Origin: Luteimicrobium subarcticum | GTDB taxonomy: Bacteria; Actinomycetota; Actinomycetes; Actinomycetales; Cellulomonadaceae | DNA: 64,000 nt | NCBI RefSeq assembly: GCF_002798015.1 | Contig: NZ_PGTZ01000008.1 | Span: 62,001 to 126,000 of the forward strand | Direction: 5' to 3' | In this document: positions 18,751-27,369 of the stretch, one piece after another | How positions within the stretch are numbered: position 1 is the stretch's first letter | How the letters are laid out: each line of letters opens with the position of its first letter | Notes under the pieces: model-generated | Told to the model about the DNA's origin: nothing | Databases searched by the model: none | The model's input: the letters and a program-made list of their open reading frames with translations, nothing else | Program-made: the position numbers and the translations under genes

Positions 18751-19901
18751 GCGCGACCGTCTCGCACGCCTCCCGGGCGGACGTCGCCGCTGCCCACCGC
18801 GTCGTCATCAAGATCGGGTCGTCATCGCTGACCGGTGCTGACGGCCACCTCGACGTGGAGGCGCTGCGGCGGCTCGTCGACGTCGTCGCGGACCGTCGCG
18901 CCGCGGGCAAGCAGGTCGTCCTCGTGACGTCGGGTGCCATCGCGGCCGGCATCGGGCCGCTCGGGCTGGCCGGCCGGCCCAAGGACCTCGCGACCGCCCA
19001 GGCGACCGCGTCCGTGGGCCAGGGTCTCCTGGTCGCGCGCTATGCGGAGGCGTTCGCGGCGCACGACCTGCGGGTGGGCCAGGTGCTGCTCACGGTCGAG
19101 GACACCGTCCGGCGCGGGCACTACCGCAACGCGCAGCGCACCCTCGAGACGCTGCTCGACCTGGGCGCCGTCCCGATCGTCAACGAGAACGACACCGTCG
19201 CCACCCACGAGATCCGTTTCGGGGACAACGACCGCCTCGCGGCCCTCGTCTCCCACCTCGTGCGCGCGGACGGGATGATCCTGCTCACCGACGTCGACGG
19301 GCTCTACGACGCGCCGCCCGCACGGCCCGGTGCGCGCCGCATCCCGGAGGTGCGCTCGCTCGCCGAGGTCGCCGACGTCGAGGTGACCGCGCGCGGCTCG
19401 TCCGTCGGGACCGGCGGCATGGTCACCAAGCTCGAGAGCGTGCGCATCGCGACGTCGTCGGGCGTGCCGGTCGTGCTCACGCGCGCCGACCAGGTCCGCG
19501 CGGCGCTCGCCGGTGAGGACGTCGGCACGTTCTTCGCCGTGACCGGCAAGCGCGCCTCGCGGCACCGTCTGTGGATCGGGTATGCCGCACGCGCCCGCGG
19601 CCGGCTCGTCCTCGACGAGGGCGCGGTCACGGCTGTGCAGGGGGGCCGCGCGTCGCTGCTGCCCGCCGGCATCACGGCTGTCGAGGGCGACTTCGACGCC
19701 GGTGACGTGGTCGAGCTCGCCGCCCCGGACGGCCGGGTCGTCGCGCGCGGCATCGTCGCGTTCGACGCCCCCGAGCTCCCGCAGCTCCTCGGTCGCTCCA
19801 CGCACGCGCTGCGCGACGCGCTGGGGGAGGGGTACGACCGCGAGGTCGTGCACCGCGACGACCTCGTGCTCGTCCGCACCCGGCGCCCCGCCCGCGTCTG
19901 A
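18747..19901 (+). CDS. proB: glutamate 5-kinase
   Basis: First step of proline synthesis: ATP plus glutamate gives gamma-glutamyl phosphate; cytoplasmic. 384 aa: amino-acid kinase domain ([12 protein letters not shown] near residue 15; [27 protein letters not shown]) and a C-terminal PUA domain (about 285-375), giving the long, E. coli-like form. The GTG at 18747 overlaps the obg stop; a longer frame to 18651 runs inside obg and is rejected. proA follows after 86 bp, with its own -10-like element. Confidence 0.96.
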   Translation: MSATVSHASRADVAAAHRVVIKIGSSSLTGADGHLDVEALRRLVDVVADRRAAGKQVVLVTSGAIAAGIGPLGLAGRPKDLATAQATASVGQGLLVARYAEAFAAHDLRVGQVLLTVEDTVRRGHYRNAQRTLETLLDLGAVPIVNENDTVATHEIRFGDNDRLAALVSHLVRADGMILLTDVDGLYDAPPARPGARRIPEVRSLAEVADVEVTARGSSVGTGGMVTKLESVRIATSSGVPVVLTRADQVRAALAGEDVGTFFAVTGKRASRHRLWIGYAARARGRLVLDEGAVTAVQGGRASLLPAGITAVEGDFDAGDVVELAAPDGRVVARGIVAFDAPELPQLLGRSTHALRDALGEGYDREVVHRDDLVLVRTRRPARV

Positions 19902-19975
19902 CGGCTGCACCCGCCTCGGACGTGCGCCCGTCTCGCGTACTGACACCGCGCTCCCGCGGCGTGGGCGGGCGCACG

Positions 19976-19981
19976 TAGGCT
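19976..19981 (+). promoter_or_regulatory. -10 element, probable leaderless start of proA
   Basis: TAGGCT lies 6 nt before the proA ATG at 19988, placing +1 at the start codon. This suggests proA can be transcribed separately from obg-proB. Confidence 0.5.
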
Positions 19982-19987
19982 GGACGC

Positions 19988-21352
19988 ATGTCCTCCGTGA
20001 TCGATGACACCGCCCGCACGGCCCCCAGCCCCGGCACGCCCGGGACGCCGGAGCGGCCGTCGCAGCAGGGACCGGCAGCAGGGGCGGGCGACGTCGAGAC
20101 CGCGGTGCGTGAGATCGCGCAGCGCGCCAAGGTCGCGTCCCGCACGCTCGCGACCGCGACGCGCGCCACCAAGGACGCGGCCCTGCACGCCCTCGCCGAC
20201 GCGCTCGTCGCAGCGACCGACGAGATCGTCGCCGCCAACGCCCAGGACCTCGAGAACGGGCGCGCCCGCGGCATGGCGGACGGCCTGCTCGACCGGCTCG
20301 CGCTCACCGGCGAGCGCATCGTCGCCATCGCCGACGCGTTGCGCGCCCTCGCCGGGCTGCCCGACCCCGTCGGCGAGGTCGTCCGCGGGCAGACGCTCCC
20401 CAACGGTCTGCGCCTGCGCCAGCTCCGCGTGCCGATGGGCGTCGTCGGGATGATCTACGAGGCGCGGCCGAACGTCACGGTCGACGCCGCCGGGCTCGCG
20501 CTCAAGAGCGGCAACGCCGTCGTGCTGCGCGGGGGGTCCGCCGCCGCCGAGTCGAACACCGTGATCGTGCGCGTGCTCGGTGACGCGCTCTCGGCCCAGG
20601 GCCTGCCCGCCGACCTCGTTCAGTCCATCGACGCCTACGGGCGCGAGGGTGCGGTCGCCCTCATGCACGCGCGCGGCCTCGTCGACGTGCTCGTGCCCCG
20701 CGGTGGTGCGGACCTCATCCAGACCGTGGTGCGCGAGGCCACCGTGCCCGTCATCGAGACCGGCGTCGGCAACGTCCACGTCTACGTGGACGCGTCCGCG
20801 GACCACGACGCGGCGCTCGCGATCCTGCTCAACGCCAAGACGCAGCGCGTCGGGGTGTGCAACGCCGCCGAGACGCTGCTCGTGCACGCCGACGTCGCAC
20901 CCGCTTTCCTCCCGGAGGCGCTCCGGGCGCTCGCGGGCGCCGGCGTGGTGCTCCACGGCGACGACGCGGCGGCCGCGCTCGCCCCTGAGGGCGTCGACGT
21001 GCTGGCGGCGACCGACGACGACTGGGCGACCGAGTACCTGGCGCTCGAGCTCGCGGTCCGCGTCGTGCCCGACCTCGACGCCGCGCTCGAGCACATCCGG
21101 ACGTGGTCGTCCGGTCACACCGAGGCGATCCTCACGCGCGACCTGGCGTCGTCGGAGCGGTTCGTCGCCGAGGTCGACTCGGCGGCCGTCATGGTCAACG
21201 CGTCGACGCGCTTCACCGACGGCGGTGAGCTGGGCCTGGGCGCCGAGATCGGGATCTCGACCCAGAAGCTCCACGCTCGCGGTCCGATGGGGCTCGCCGA
21301 GCTCACGACGACGAAGTGGGTCGTGCACGGTGACGGTCACGTCCGGCCGTGA
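19988..21352 (+). CDS. proA: glutamate-5-semialdehyde dehydrogenase (gamma-glutamyl phosphate reductase)
   Basis: Second step of proline synthesis: NADPH-dependent reduction of gamma-glutamyl phosphate to glutamate-5-semialdehyde. 454 aa, about 35 longer than E. coli ProA because of a Pro/Ala/Gly-rich N-terminal extension. The aldehyde dehydrogenase fold carries the catalytic Cys in [13 protein letters not shown]; the [16 protein letters not shown] and [21 protein letters not shown] motifs are typical. No ribosome site is visible, which fits the leaderless start proposed just upstream. The extension could be shorter if an internal start is used. Confidence 0.95.
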   Translation: MSSVIDDTARTAPSPGTPGTPERPSQQGPAAGAGDVETAVREIAQRAKVASRTLATATRATKDAALHALADALVAATDEIVAANAQDLENGRARGMADGLLDRLALTGERIVAIADALRALAGLPDPVGEVVRGQTLPNGLRLRQLRVPMGVVGMIYEARPNVTVDAAGLALKSGNAVVLRGGSAAAESNTVIVRVLGDALSAQGLPADLVQSIDAYGREGAVALMHARGLVDVLVPRGGADLIQTVVREATVPVIETGVGNVHVYVDASADHDAALAILLNAKTQRVGVCNAAETLLVHADVAPAFLPEALRALAGAGVVLHGDDAAAALAPEGVDVLAATDDDWATEYLALELAVRVVPDLDAALEHIRTWSSGHTEAILTRDLASSERFVAEVDSAAVMVNASTRFTDGGELGLGAEIGISTQKLHARGPMGLAELTTTKWVVHGDGHVRP

Positions 21353-21389
21353 GCGCGGCGCGCCACCGTCAGCGTCGCAGCAGGTCGGA

Positions 21390-21404
21390 GGCCCGCAGCG
21401 GGCC
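21390..21404 (+). terminator. possible weak terminator after proA
   Basis: GGCCCG and CGGGCC pair around a CAG loop, about 40 nt after the proA stop. There is no T tract. The rest of the gap to 21558 shows no gene and no clear promoter. Confidence 0.3.
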
Positions 21405-21558
21405 CGGACGGGTCCGGTCAGAGGCTCGTGAGGGTTTTCCGGAGGGGACTGGACGGTCGTCCAACTCGTGAGAGACTGGGTCCCGCCCCGACGCCGTAGG
21501 TGTCAGGTTCATCATCCGTCCGATGAGCGTCATGGGACGGCGGTCGACAGGAGGTCAC

Positions 21559-21714
21559 GTGTCCGTAGCAGCCACGATCGCAGCCGAGGGCGACAAGATC
21601 GTCAACGAGCTCCCCGCGTCCCCGTACGTGTACGGGGCCACGGCCATCGTCGTCCTCCTGTCCCTGCTCGGCATCACCTACGCGTTCCGCAGCGTCGGCA
21701 CGCGCCACCGCTGA
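21559..21714 (+). CDS. small single-pass membrane protein
   Basis: 51 aa with one hydrophobic helix ([19 protein letters not shown], about residues 26-44), a short Ala/Glu-rich N-terminus and a basic end. GTG 21559 is chosen over ATG 21523 because a strong AGGAGGT ribosome site ends 3 nt before it. Similar tiny membrane proteins sit before nadD in related actinobacteria as far as I recall; their function is unknown to me. It precedes nadD by 43 bp. Confidence 0.7.
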   Translation: MSVAATIAAEGDKIVNELPASPYVYGATAIVVLLSLLGITYAFRSVGTRHR

Positions 21715-21757
21715 CGCGTCGCGCGCCGATGGAGCCTCCGACACATCCCGACGCCCG

Positions 21758-22387
21758 ATGACGGCAGCGCCCCCGGGGCCCCTGGGGACCCAGCGGTCCC
21801 TGCGACTCGGTGTGATGGGCGGGACCTTCGACCCGGTCCACCACGGTCACCTGGTCGCGGCGAGCGAGGTCGCGGCGCGGTTCGACCTCGACGAGGTCGT
21901 CTTCGTCCCGACGGGTCAGCCGACGTTCAAGCAGCACCAGCAGGTGACGCCCGCGGAGCACCGGTACCTCATGACCGTCATCGCGACCGCGTCCAACCCG
22001 CGCTTCACCGTGAGCCGGGTCGACGTCGACCGCGGCGGTCTGACCTACACCGTCGACACCCTGCGCGACCTGCACCGGGAACGTCCCGGCGCCGAGCTGT
22101 TCTTCATCACGGGCGCCGACGCCATCGAGCAGATCCTGCGGTGGAAGGACGTCGACGAGCTGTTCCGGCTCGCGCACTTCGTCGCCGTGACGCGTCCGGG
22201 GCACGTGCTCGACCTCGAGGGTCTGCCGCGGGACCGCGTGACGATGCTCGAGGTTCCCGCCCTGTCGATCTCGTCGACCGGGGTCCGTGAGCGCGCGAGC
22301 AACGGTCTGCCCGTCTGGTACCTGGTGCCGGACGGTGTCGTCCAGTACATCAACAAGCACGGTCTGTACGAAGGTCCTGGAGAATGA
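21758..22387 (+). CDS. nadD: nicotinate-nucleotide adenylyltransferase
   Basis: Adenylates nicotinate mononucleotide to deamido-NAD in NAD synthesis; cytoplasmic. 209 aa. The nucleotidyltransferase motif [11 protein letters not shown] is at residues 21-31 and [10 protein letters not shown] near the C-terminus. About 14 extra N-terminal residues precede the family start; a GTG at 21812 (VMGGTF) would be too late. The stop overlaps the next start (ATGA), forming a coupled nadD - membrane protein - rsfS - phosphatase run. Confidence 0.95.
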   Translation: MTAAPPGPLGTQRSLRLGVMGGTFDPVHHGHLVAASEVAARFDLDEVVFVPTGQPTFKQHQQVTPAEHRYLMTVIATASNPRFTVSRVDVDRGGLTYTVDTLRDLHRERPGAELFFITGADAIEQILRWKDVDELFRLAHFVAVTRPGHVLDLEGLPRDRVTMLEVPALSISSTGVRERASNGLPVWYLVPDGVVQYINKHGLYEGPGE

Positions 22388-23484
22388 GCGACAACATCGG
22401 ATCCGGCGGTTCGACACCCCTGACACGACGCGAGCTGCGCGAGCGCGAGCAGGCTGCGCAGGTGGCCCGCGAGGCGCGCGAGGCAGAGCGCCTCGAGGCG
22501 CAGCGCGCCGCCGAGCGGCGCGCGACGCTCGAGCGTCTCGCGCGTGAGCGCTCCGCGCAGGGCTCGGCACCGCGCCCGGCCTCCACAGCCGCGGGCGTCG
22601 GCGTCCGTCCCGCAGCACCGCCCGCACCGGCGGCGCCGGTCGCCCGCACCCCTGCGCCGGCACCGGCGGCGACCACCCGCCGGTCGACGCGGCCCGACGG
22701 GCAGACGACGACGCACGCGCCTGTCGTGCGACCGCCTGCGGGCGCCGCGGGCACCCGCTCGGTCGACGCGACCGGACGGCTCATGCCCGTGCAGCCCGTG
22801 CAGCCGCCGACCCCGGCGCCCGCCGCCCAGCGTCCGGCTGCGCCCGAGCGGACGTCGATGCGCGCCGCGCCGAGCCGGACGCCGCCGAGCGGGTACGGCA
22901 CGACGCCCGCACCGGCCGGTCGTGACGCCGGACGGCCCGCGCTGCAGCGCGCCGACGGTGCGGCTCCTCCCACGTGGGGGTCCACGAGCGAGGCGTCTGT
23001 GCCGCGGCAGTCCGCGCGTCGCCCGGCACCCGGGGTGGCCGCGGCCGCACCGTCCCCGACGGCGCCCGCCGCACCTGCCCCCGTCGCGTCCTCGACGCCC
23101 GCGTGGGCGGCGCAGCCGATGACCGTCGCGCCCTCCTGGGCGGCGCAGGACGCCGTCGTCGAGCCGGCACCGAGCTTCGCGCCGGCCTCCGCCGGCGCGC
23201 ACGAGGACGTGCCCGCGTGGGGCGACCTCACCGGCGGAACCGCGGCGGAGGCCGTCCCGGCACGCCGCCGACCGGCAGCACCCCCGGAGGACGAGTACGA
23301 CGACGAGGACGTCGCGCCGCACCACCGGTACACGTGGCTGCACTACATCATCCTGGTGGCCGTCGCGTTCGTCCTCGGCCTCCTCATCTGGGAGCTCATC
23401 TCCCACGGCACGGCCAGCAACGCGGCGGCGGCCGGGATCGACCCGGTCACCGTCCACACCTTCACGATCGGAGACACCCGATGA
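22384..23484 (+). CDS. Pro/Ala-rich membrane-anchored protein of unknown function
   Basis: 366 aa. A charged, probably helical N-terminus ([18 protein letters not shown], about 15-60) is followed by about 240 residues of Pro/Ala/Thr-rich, likely disordered sequence. One C-terminal helix ([19 protein letters not shown], about 322-340) ends with a short tail, so most of the protein should lie on one side of the membrane. It overlaps nadD and rsfS by 4 nt each (ATGA), implying coupled translation. I do not recognise a domain. Genes of this kind sit at this locus in related genera, perhaps with a cell-envelope role, but that is inference. Confidence 0.85.
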   Translation: MSDNIGSGGSTPLTRRELREREQAAQVAREAREAERLEAQRAAERRATLERLARERSAQGSAPRPASTAAGVGVRPAAPPAPAAPVARTPAPAPAATTRRSTRPDGQTTTHAPVVRPPAGAAGTRSVDATGRLMPVQPVQPPTPAPAAQRPAAPERTSMRAAPSRTPPSGYGTTPAPAGRDAGRPALQRADGAAPPTWGSTSEASVPRQSARRPAPGVAAAAPSPTAPAAPAPVASSTPAWAAQPMTVAPSWAAQDAVVEPAPSFAPASAGAHEDVPAWGDLTGGTAAEAVPARRRPAAPPEDEYDDEDVAPHHRYTWLHYIILVAVAFVLGLLIWELISHGTASNAAAAGIDPVTVHTFTIGDTR

Positions 23485-23867
23485 CCGCGACCGACCGCGC
23501 CGTCGAGCTCACGCTCGCTGCGGCCCGCGCCGCCGCCGACCTCAAGGCGGCGGAGATCATCGCTCTCGACGTCAGCGAGCAGCTCGTCCTGACCGACGTG
23601 TTCCTCATCGCGTCCGGCACGAACGAGCGCCAGGTCGGCGCGATCGTCGACGCCGTCGAGGAGGCCCTCCACAAGCTGGGCGCCAAGCCGCTGCGCCGCG
23701 AGGGCAAGGGCGAGGGTCGCTGGGTCCTCATCGACTTCGGCGACGTCGTCGTGCACGTGCAGCACCAGGACGACCGCGTCTACTACGCGCTCGAGCGCCT
23801 GTGGAAGGACTGCCCGGTCATCGAGATCCCCGCCGAGGTCCTCGGCGCCGCCCCCTCGGGCGAGTGA
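23481..23867 (+). CDS. rsfS: ribosomal silencing factor RsfS
   Basis: Binds L14 and blocks joining of ribosomal subunits when nutrients are short. 128 aa, the usual RsfS/YbeB size, with the family core LTDVFLIASGTNERQVGAI and WVLIDFGDVVVHVQH. The ATG overlaps the upstream stop, and the stop overlaps the phosphatase GTG. The short Ala/Ser/Gly tail is not conserved. The neighbourhood (nadD-rsfS-phosphatase) is widespread in bacteria. Confidence 0.95.
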   Translation: MTATDRAVELTLAAARAAADLKAAEIIALDVSEQLVLTDVFLIASGTNERQVGAIVDAVEEALHKLGAKPLRREGKGEGRWVLIDFGDVVVHVQHQDDRVYYALERLWKDCPVIEIPAEVLGAAPSGE

Positions 23868-24586
23868 CGGGACGGCCGCCCGCGGTGAGCGCCCGGACCC
23901 TCGTGCTCGTCCGGCACGGCCGGACCGCGTGGAACGCGGCGGGACGCCTCCAGGGGCAGACCGACGTGCCGCTCGACGACGTCGGGCGCTGGCAGGCCGA
24001 GCGTGGCGCGCGGTCTCTGTTCCTGCGCCACCAGGCGTCGCTCGTCGTGAGCTCCGACCTGTCCCGGGCAGCCGACACGGCGCGCGCGTACGCGGAGGCG
24101 GCGGACGCGTCGCTCGTCCTCGACCCCAGGCTGCGGGAGCGCGGCTTCGGGAGCTGGGAGGGCCTGACGAGGGACGAGATCGACGCGGGGTGGCCCGAGC
24201 AGGCCGCCGCGTGGCACCGCGGCGAGGAGCCCCGGGGGATCGGGGTCGAGTCCAAGTCCGCGGTCGCAGCCCGCATGGTCGACGCGATCCTCGAGCACGC
24301 CGCGACTCTCGACCCCCGGCGCACGCTGACCGTCGTGTCCCACGGAGCGGCGATCACGGTGGCGCTCGCGCAGCTGCTCGGTCAGGACGCCGGGACGTGG
24401 CGCGGCATCGCCGGCCTGCACAACGTGCACTGGTCCCAGGTCGTCCGCAGCAGCCCCGGAACGGACCCCGAGTGGCGCCTCGCGACGCACGACGCCGGCC
24501 CCGACATCGCCCTCGACGAGTGGAACTCGGGGCCCCAGGACCAGGGCGACGACGCCGATTGGATTTCTGGCCAGGAATCCGCCTAG
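23864..24586 (+). CDS. histidine phosphatase family protein (phosphoglycerate mutase-like)
   Basis: Phosphohydrolase or mutase of the histidine phosphatase superfamily, about 240 aa, cytoplasmic. LVLVRHGRTAWN gives the phospho-accepting RHG motif near residue 20, ERGFGSWEG is the mid-protein motif and VVSHGAAI the second catalytic His. The GTG at 23864 overlaps the rsfS stop (GTGA); GTG 23885 is an equally possible start closer to the domain. The true substrate (a sugar phosphate or glucosyl-3-phosphoglycerate) is not visible. The TAG stop lies inside the -10 element of the following tRNA gene. Confidence 0.9.
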   Translation: MTGRPPAVSARTLVLVRHGRTAWNAAGRLQGQTDVPLDDVGRWQAERGARSLFLRHQASLVVSSDLSRAADTARAYAEAADASLVLDPRLRERGFGSWEGLTRDEIDAGWPEQAAAWHRGEEPRGIGVESKSAVAARMVDAILEHAATLDPRRTLTVVSHGAAITVALAQLLGQDAGTWRGIAGLHNVHWSQVVRSSPGTDPEWRLATHDAGPDIALDEWNSGPQDQGDDADWISGQESA

Positions 24587-24589
24587 ACT
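24584..24589 (+). promoter_or_regulatory. -10 element of the tRNA-Ala promoter
   Basis: TAGACT overlaps the phosphatase stop codon and lies 36 nt before the mature tRNA 5' end. A TTGGAT upstream (24559-24564) is a possible -35, but the 19-nt spacing is long. Confidence 0.4.
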
Positions 24590-24625
24590 GACGACGCTCC
24601 GCAGGACAGGGAGTGCAACACCTTC

Positions 24626-24698
24626 GGGGCTGTGGCGCAGCTGGTAGCGCACCTGCATGGCATGCAGGGGGTCAGGGGTTCGAGTCCCCTCAGCTCCA
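24626..24698 (+). tRNA. tRNA-Ala (anticodon GGC)
   Basis: A complete cloverleaf can be drawn. The acceptor GGGGCTG pairs with CAGCTCC (one G-U). The anticodon stem CCTGC/GCAGG encloses loop ATGGCAT with anticodon GGC, and the T arm is AGGGG-TTCGAGT-CCCCT. The discriminator base is A at 24698. It reads GCC/GCU alanine codons. The CCA end is only partly encoded (CC follows). A strong terminator lies immediately downstream. Confidence 0.95.
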
Positions 24699-24710
24699 CC
24701 GAAGACGAAG

Positions 24711-24736
24711 AGCCCGGCCATCGGCCGGGCTTTTTT
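24711..24736 (+). terminator. rho-independent terminator after tRNA-Ala
   Basis: AGCCCGGCC and GGCCGGGCT form a 9-bp stem with a 3-nt loop, followed by six T residues. It is the clearest intrinsic terminator in the window. Confidence 0.9.
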
Positions 24737-24766
24737 CGTTGCTGCTGGCGTGCACCGCGGCGCCGT

Positions 24767-25147
24767 TCAGAGCGGGTCGACGTCACCGTCGACGTAATAC
24801 CAGCGGCCCTCTTCGCGCACGAAGCGCGATCGCTCGTGGAGCACCCCGATCCCGTCGTCGGTGACGTAGGTGGCGCGGAACTCGACGACGCCTGTCGCGT
24901 CGTCCGGGCCGCCGTCCACGGTGTCGACGACCTGCAGGCCACGCCAACGCGGGTTGTCGTCCAGGTCGAGGTCGTCCGGGCGCGTCGACCGGTGCCACGT
25001 GGCGACCAGCCACGGGACGTCGCCGTCACGGAACGCGGCGAAGCGCGAGCGCATGAGCTCTTCGGCGGTGGTCGGCTGGTCGCGCACCGGCCCAGCATGG
25101 CACGGGTCGGCGAAGCTCTTCCCGGTCTCGCCAGGCGCGGAGGTCAC
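24767..25147 (-). CDS. YchJ-like (UPF0225) protein with degenerate SEC-C region
   Basis: About 126 aa. The core MRSRFAAFRDGDVPWLVATWH through the NTF2-like VVEFRATYVTDDG and SRFVREEGRWYYVDGDV matches the YchJ family middle domain. The usual N-terminal SEC-C zinc motif (CPCG...CC) is reduced to GETGKSFADPCHAG, with one Cys left, so zinc binding is probably lost. GTG 25147 includes this remnant; GTG 25087 would start after it. With the longer start, the 5' end overlaps the divergent lipoprotein start at 25097. Function of the family is unknown. Confidence 0.65.
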   Translation of the reverse strand: MTSAPGETGKSFADPCHAGPVRDQPTTAEELMRSRFAAFRDGDVPWLVATWHRSTRPDDLDLDDNPRWRGLQVVDTVDGGPDDATGVVEFRATYVTDDGIGVLHERSRFVREEGRWYYVDGDVDPL

Positions 25148-25583
25148 GCCCTGCGCTGCGGCGCCGCGCTGACGTCCACCCTCGCCGCGTGCGGAGGATC
25201 GCAGGCGGCGAGCCCCGGCGCGACGACGACATCCACGCACGCCGCCCCTGCCGGCGCGGGCTCCTCGAGCGAGACGGGCGGGTCGGGCGGCTCGTCGGGG
25301 AGCCGGACGTCGACAGCGGCGCGTTGCAGTGCCGACGACGTCGCGGTCTCCCTCGCGGAGGGCGAGGGCGAGGGCGGCGCGGCCGGGAGCACGCTGCCCT
25401 ACCTCGTCACGAAGAACACGGGCGCGGACGCGTGCCTGCTGCAGGGGTGGCCCGGGGTGGCTGCGCGTCGACCTGCCGGGAGAGAAGGCCTCAGTGTTCG
25501 TCCGGCCAGCGGGACTCACGGCCCGCCGGGACCCGAAGGTCCAGCTCCTCACGGTCCAGGCGTTCCTGCCGGGTGCGTCGTGA
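25097..25583 (+). pseudogene. DUF4232-like lipoprotein with internal deletion and frameshift
   Basis: Frame one from ATG 25097 gives a basic start, a short hydrophobic stretch and a lipobox (LAAC near residue 32). A Ser/Thr/Gly/Ala linker and the first half of a DUF4232-like domain (CSADDVAVSLAEGEGEGG, then ACLLQGWPGV) follow. The next frame continues with the typical C-terminal part (WLRVDLPGEKASVFVRPAG, then VQLLTVQAFLPG) to the stop at 25583. About 50-60 residues expected between the halves are missing. GGGGTGGC is repeated 2 nt apart exactly at the join (25444-25461). Probably non-functional unless the join is an assembly error. Confidence 0.5.
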
Positions 25584-25601
25584 GCGAGCCTGCCGCCGAC
25601 C

Positions 25602-26090
25602 TCATGCCGTGCGGGAGCCCCACGTCGCGTTGAGCCCCGCCTGGTAGTAGACGGGGTAGAGGGAGAACACGAAGACCAGGAGGAGCCCGATGCCGGGGGA
25701 GACTGGGGCCGGGACCCGGGCGAGGCTCTGGGCGTGGGCGATGCGCTTGCCGGTGTTGTAGATGCTCACCCACGCGACGATCGGGACGAACAGCGAGAGG
25801 ACCGCGAGCCCGGGGTTGACCTGGATCGAGCGGTCGTACGCCGCGACCTCCTTGTTGATCTTGTAGTACCAGACGAGCAGGTAGATCCCGAGGGTCACGA
25901 TCGCGAGCAGCCACACGGCGATCGGCCCGCGCGCCTTGCCGACCGGCCCGACGGTGCCGACGCTGCCGCCGGCGTCCGGTGCTGCGACAGGCGCTGCGAG
26001 GGGACCGTCCGCTGCAGCGGGAGCCTCTGGTGCGGCGGCTGCGGTGACGTCGGGCAGCGAGCCGTCCTCGGGCCCCGGTGGTGTCGTCAT
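25602..26090 (-). CDS. DUF4234 membrane protein
   Basis: 162 aa. The first ~55 residues are Ala/Pro/Gly-rich and disordered. A DUF4234-type membrane region follows with about three hydrophobic helices: IAVWLLAIVTLGIYLLVWYY, LAVLSLFVPIVAWVSIY and IGLLLVFVFSLYPVYYQ. The KINKEVAAYD segment between helices is typical. Function unknown. The ATG at 26090 has TACCCT 7 nt upstream and no ribosome site, pointing to a leaderless transcript; the longer frame to 26429 runs under rlmC and is rejected. Confidence 0.85.
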   Translation of the reverse strand: MTTPPGPEDGSLPDVTAAAAPEAPAAADGPLAAPVAAPDAGGSVGTVGPVGKARGPIAVWLLAIVTLGIYLLVWYYKINKEVAAYDRSIQVNPGLAVLSLFVPIVAWVSIYNTGKRIAHAQSLARVPAPVSPGIGLLLVFVFSLYPVYYQAGLNATWGSRTA

Positions 26091-26097
26091 GGCACCG

Positions 26098-26103
26098 AGG
26101 GTA
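26098..26103 (-). promoter_or_regulatory. -10 element, probable leaderless start of the DUF4234 gene
   Basis: The minus strand reads TACCCT, 7 nt before the ATG at 26090. It sits in the 37-bp gap after rlmC, so the two genes can be transcribed independently. Confidence 0.5.
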
Positions 26104-26127
26104 GGGCCGGACCGCCCCTCCGTCCCG

Positions 26128-27294
26128 TCAGGAGCGGGTGAGAAGCGTGATCGCCTCGTAGTGCTTGGTCTGCGGGAACATGTCGAGCACGCGCGCCTGC
26201 GCGGGCCGCAGGGACGGCATGACCGCGAGGTCGCGCACCAGCGAGTCGACGTTGCACGACGAGTACACGACGTGGCGGGCCCGCGACCGCTCGAGCCAGC
26301 CCGCGAGCTCCGCGCCGATCCCGCGCCGCGGCGGGTTGACGACGACGAGGTCGGGGGCGTCGTCGGGTGACGACGCGAGGGCGAACGCCGTGGCGTCGCC
26401 CGCCTCGAAGGTGGCGGCCAGGCCGGCATCAGCCGCGGACCGCGCGGCCGCGACGACGGCCTCGCCGCTCGTCTCGACGCCGTGCACGGTGCGCCCCGAG
26501 CCGGCCGAGCCGCCGGCAGGTGTCGCGACGTGCAGCGCGAACCCGCCGACGCCGCAGTACAGGTCCCAGACGGACGCGGGCGACGCGTCGTCGACCCAGG
26601 TGGCCGCCTGCTCGTACAGTGCGCGGGCGACCAGGGTGTTCGTCTGGAAGAACGACTGGGGGCGCAGGTGGAGCGTCACGCCGCCGAGCCGCATGGGCAG
26701 CGTCTCGGCGTCGGTGAGCGGGATCTCGAGGTCGCCCTCGAGGACGGCCTTGTGCTCGGGCTGGACATTCACCGACGCGGCGACCAGGCGGGGGAGGGCG
26801 GCCTGCAGCGAGGGCAGGTGCTTGCGCAGCCGGGACACGGCCTCCTGGGAGCGGAGCACGAACCGCACCATGAGCTCGTCGTCGGGCGACTGCGTCACGA
26901 TGACGTACTTCGCCTCGCCGCGGCGCGCAGGGACGTCGTACGGGGCCACGCGGGCGCGGGCGAGGATCCGGGCCAGGGGCGCGAACGTGGCCTGCAGGCT
27001 CGCGGGGTAGAGGCCGCAGTCGGTGAGGTCGATGCCGTGGCCGTCGTGGTCGAGGATCCCGAGCACGGGCTCGTCGACGGTGCCGGCGACGACCATCTTG
27101 GCCTTGTTGCGGAACCCCGACTCCGGCCCCGAGACCGGGGGGAGCCACCTCGGCTCGTCGGTCCCGAGGGTCGCGGCGTGCGCGGCGAGCAGGGTGCGGC
27201 AGTGGGCGTCCTTCGCGGCGAGCTGCGCGTCGTACGGCTGGCCCATGAGGGTGCACGACCGGCAGCGGTGAGCGTCGAAGTGGGGGCACTGCAC
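26128..27294 (-). CDS. rlmC: 23S rRNA (uracil-C5)-methyltransferase RlmC
   Basis: SAM-dependent enzyme that methylates C5 of a uracil in 23S rRNA (U747 in E. coli). 388 aa. Cysteines C3, C11, C14 and C93 (CPHF, CRSC, DCGLYP) match the RlmC [4Fe-4S] ligands. The FFQTNT segment, VWDLYCGVGGF (SAM site), VVNPPRRG and the nucleophile C347 in SSCNVDSL are all present. The short N-terminus without a TRAM domain favours RlmC over RlmD. GTG 27294 has TAGAGT 6 nt upstream. Confidence 0.92.
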   Translation of the reverse strand: MQCPHFDAHRCRSCTLMGQPYDAQLAAKDAHCRTLLAAHAATLGTDEPRWLPPVSGPESGFRNKAKMVVAGTVDEPVLGILDHDGHGIDLTDCGLYPASLQATFAPLARILARARVAPYDVPARRGEAKYVIVTQSPDDELMVRFVLRSQEAVSRLRKHLPSLQAALPRLVAASVNVQPEHKAVLEGDLEIPLTDAETLPMRLGGVTLHLRPQSFFQTNTLVARALYEQAATWVDDASPASVWDLYCGVGGFALHVATPAGGSAGSGRTVHGVETSGEAVVAAARSAADAGLAATFEAGDATAFALASSPDDAPDLVVVNPPRRGIGAELAGWLERSRARHVVYSSCNVDSLVRDLAVMPSLRPAQARVLDMFPQTKHYEAITLLTRS

Positions 27295-27300
27295 GTCTCG

Positions 27301-27306
27301 ACTCTA
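27301..27306 (-). promoter_or_regulatory. -10 element, probable leaderless start of rlmC
   Basis: The minus strand reads TAGAGT, 6 nt before the GTG at 27294, putting +1 at the start codon. Confidence 0.5.
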
Positions 27307-27369
27307 CGGGAATGCGCGCCGCCGGCTCGTCGTTATGACACTCAGACGAAAGGATTCGAGGAGGTCCAC

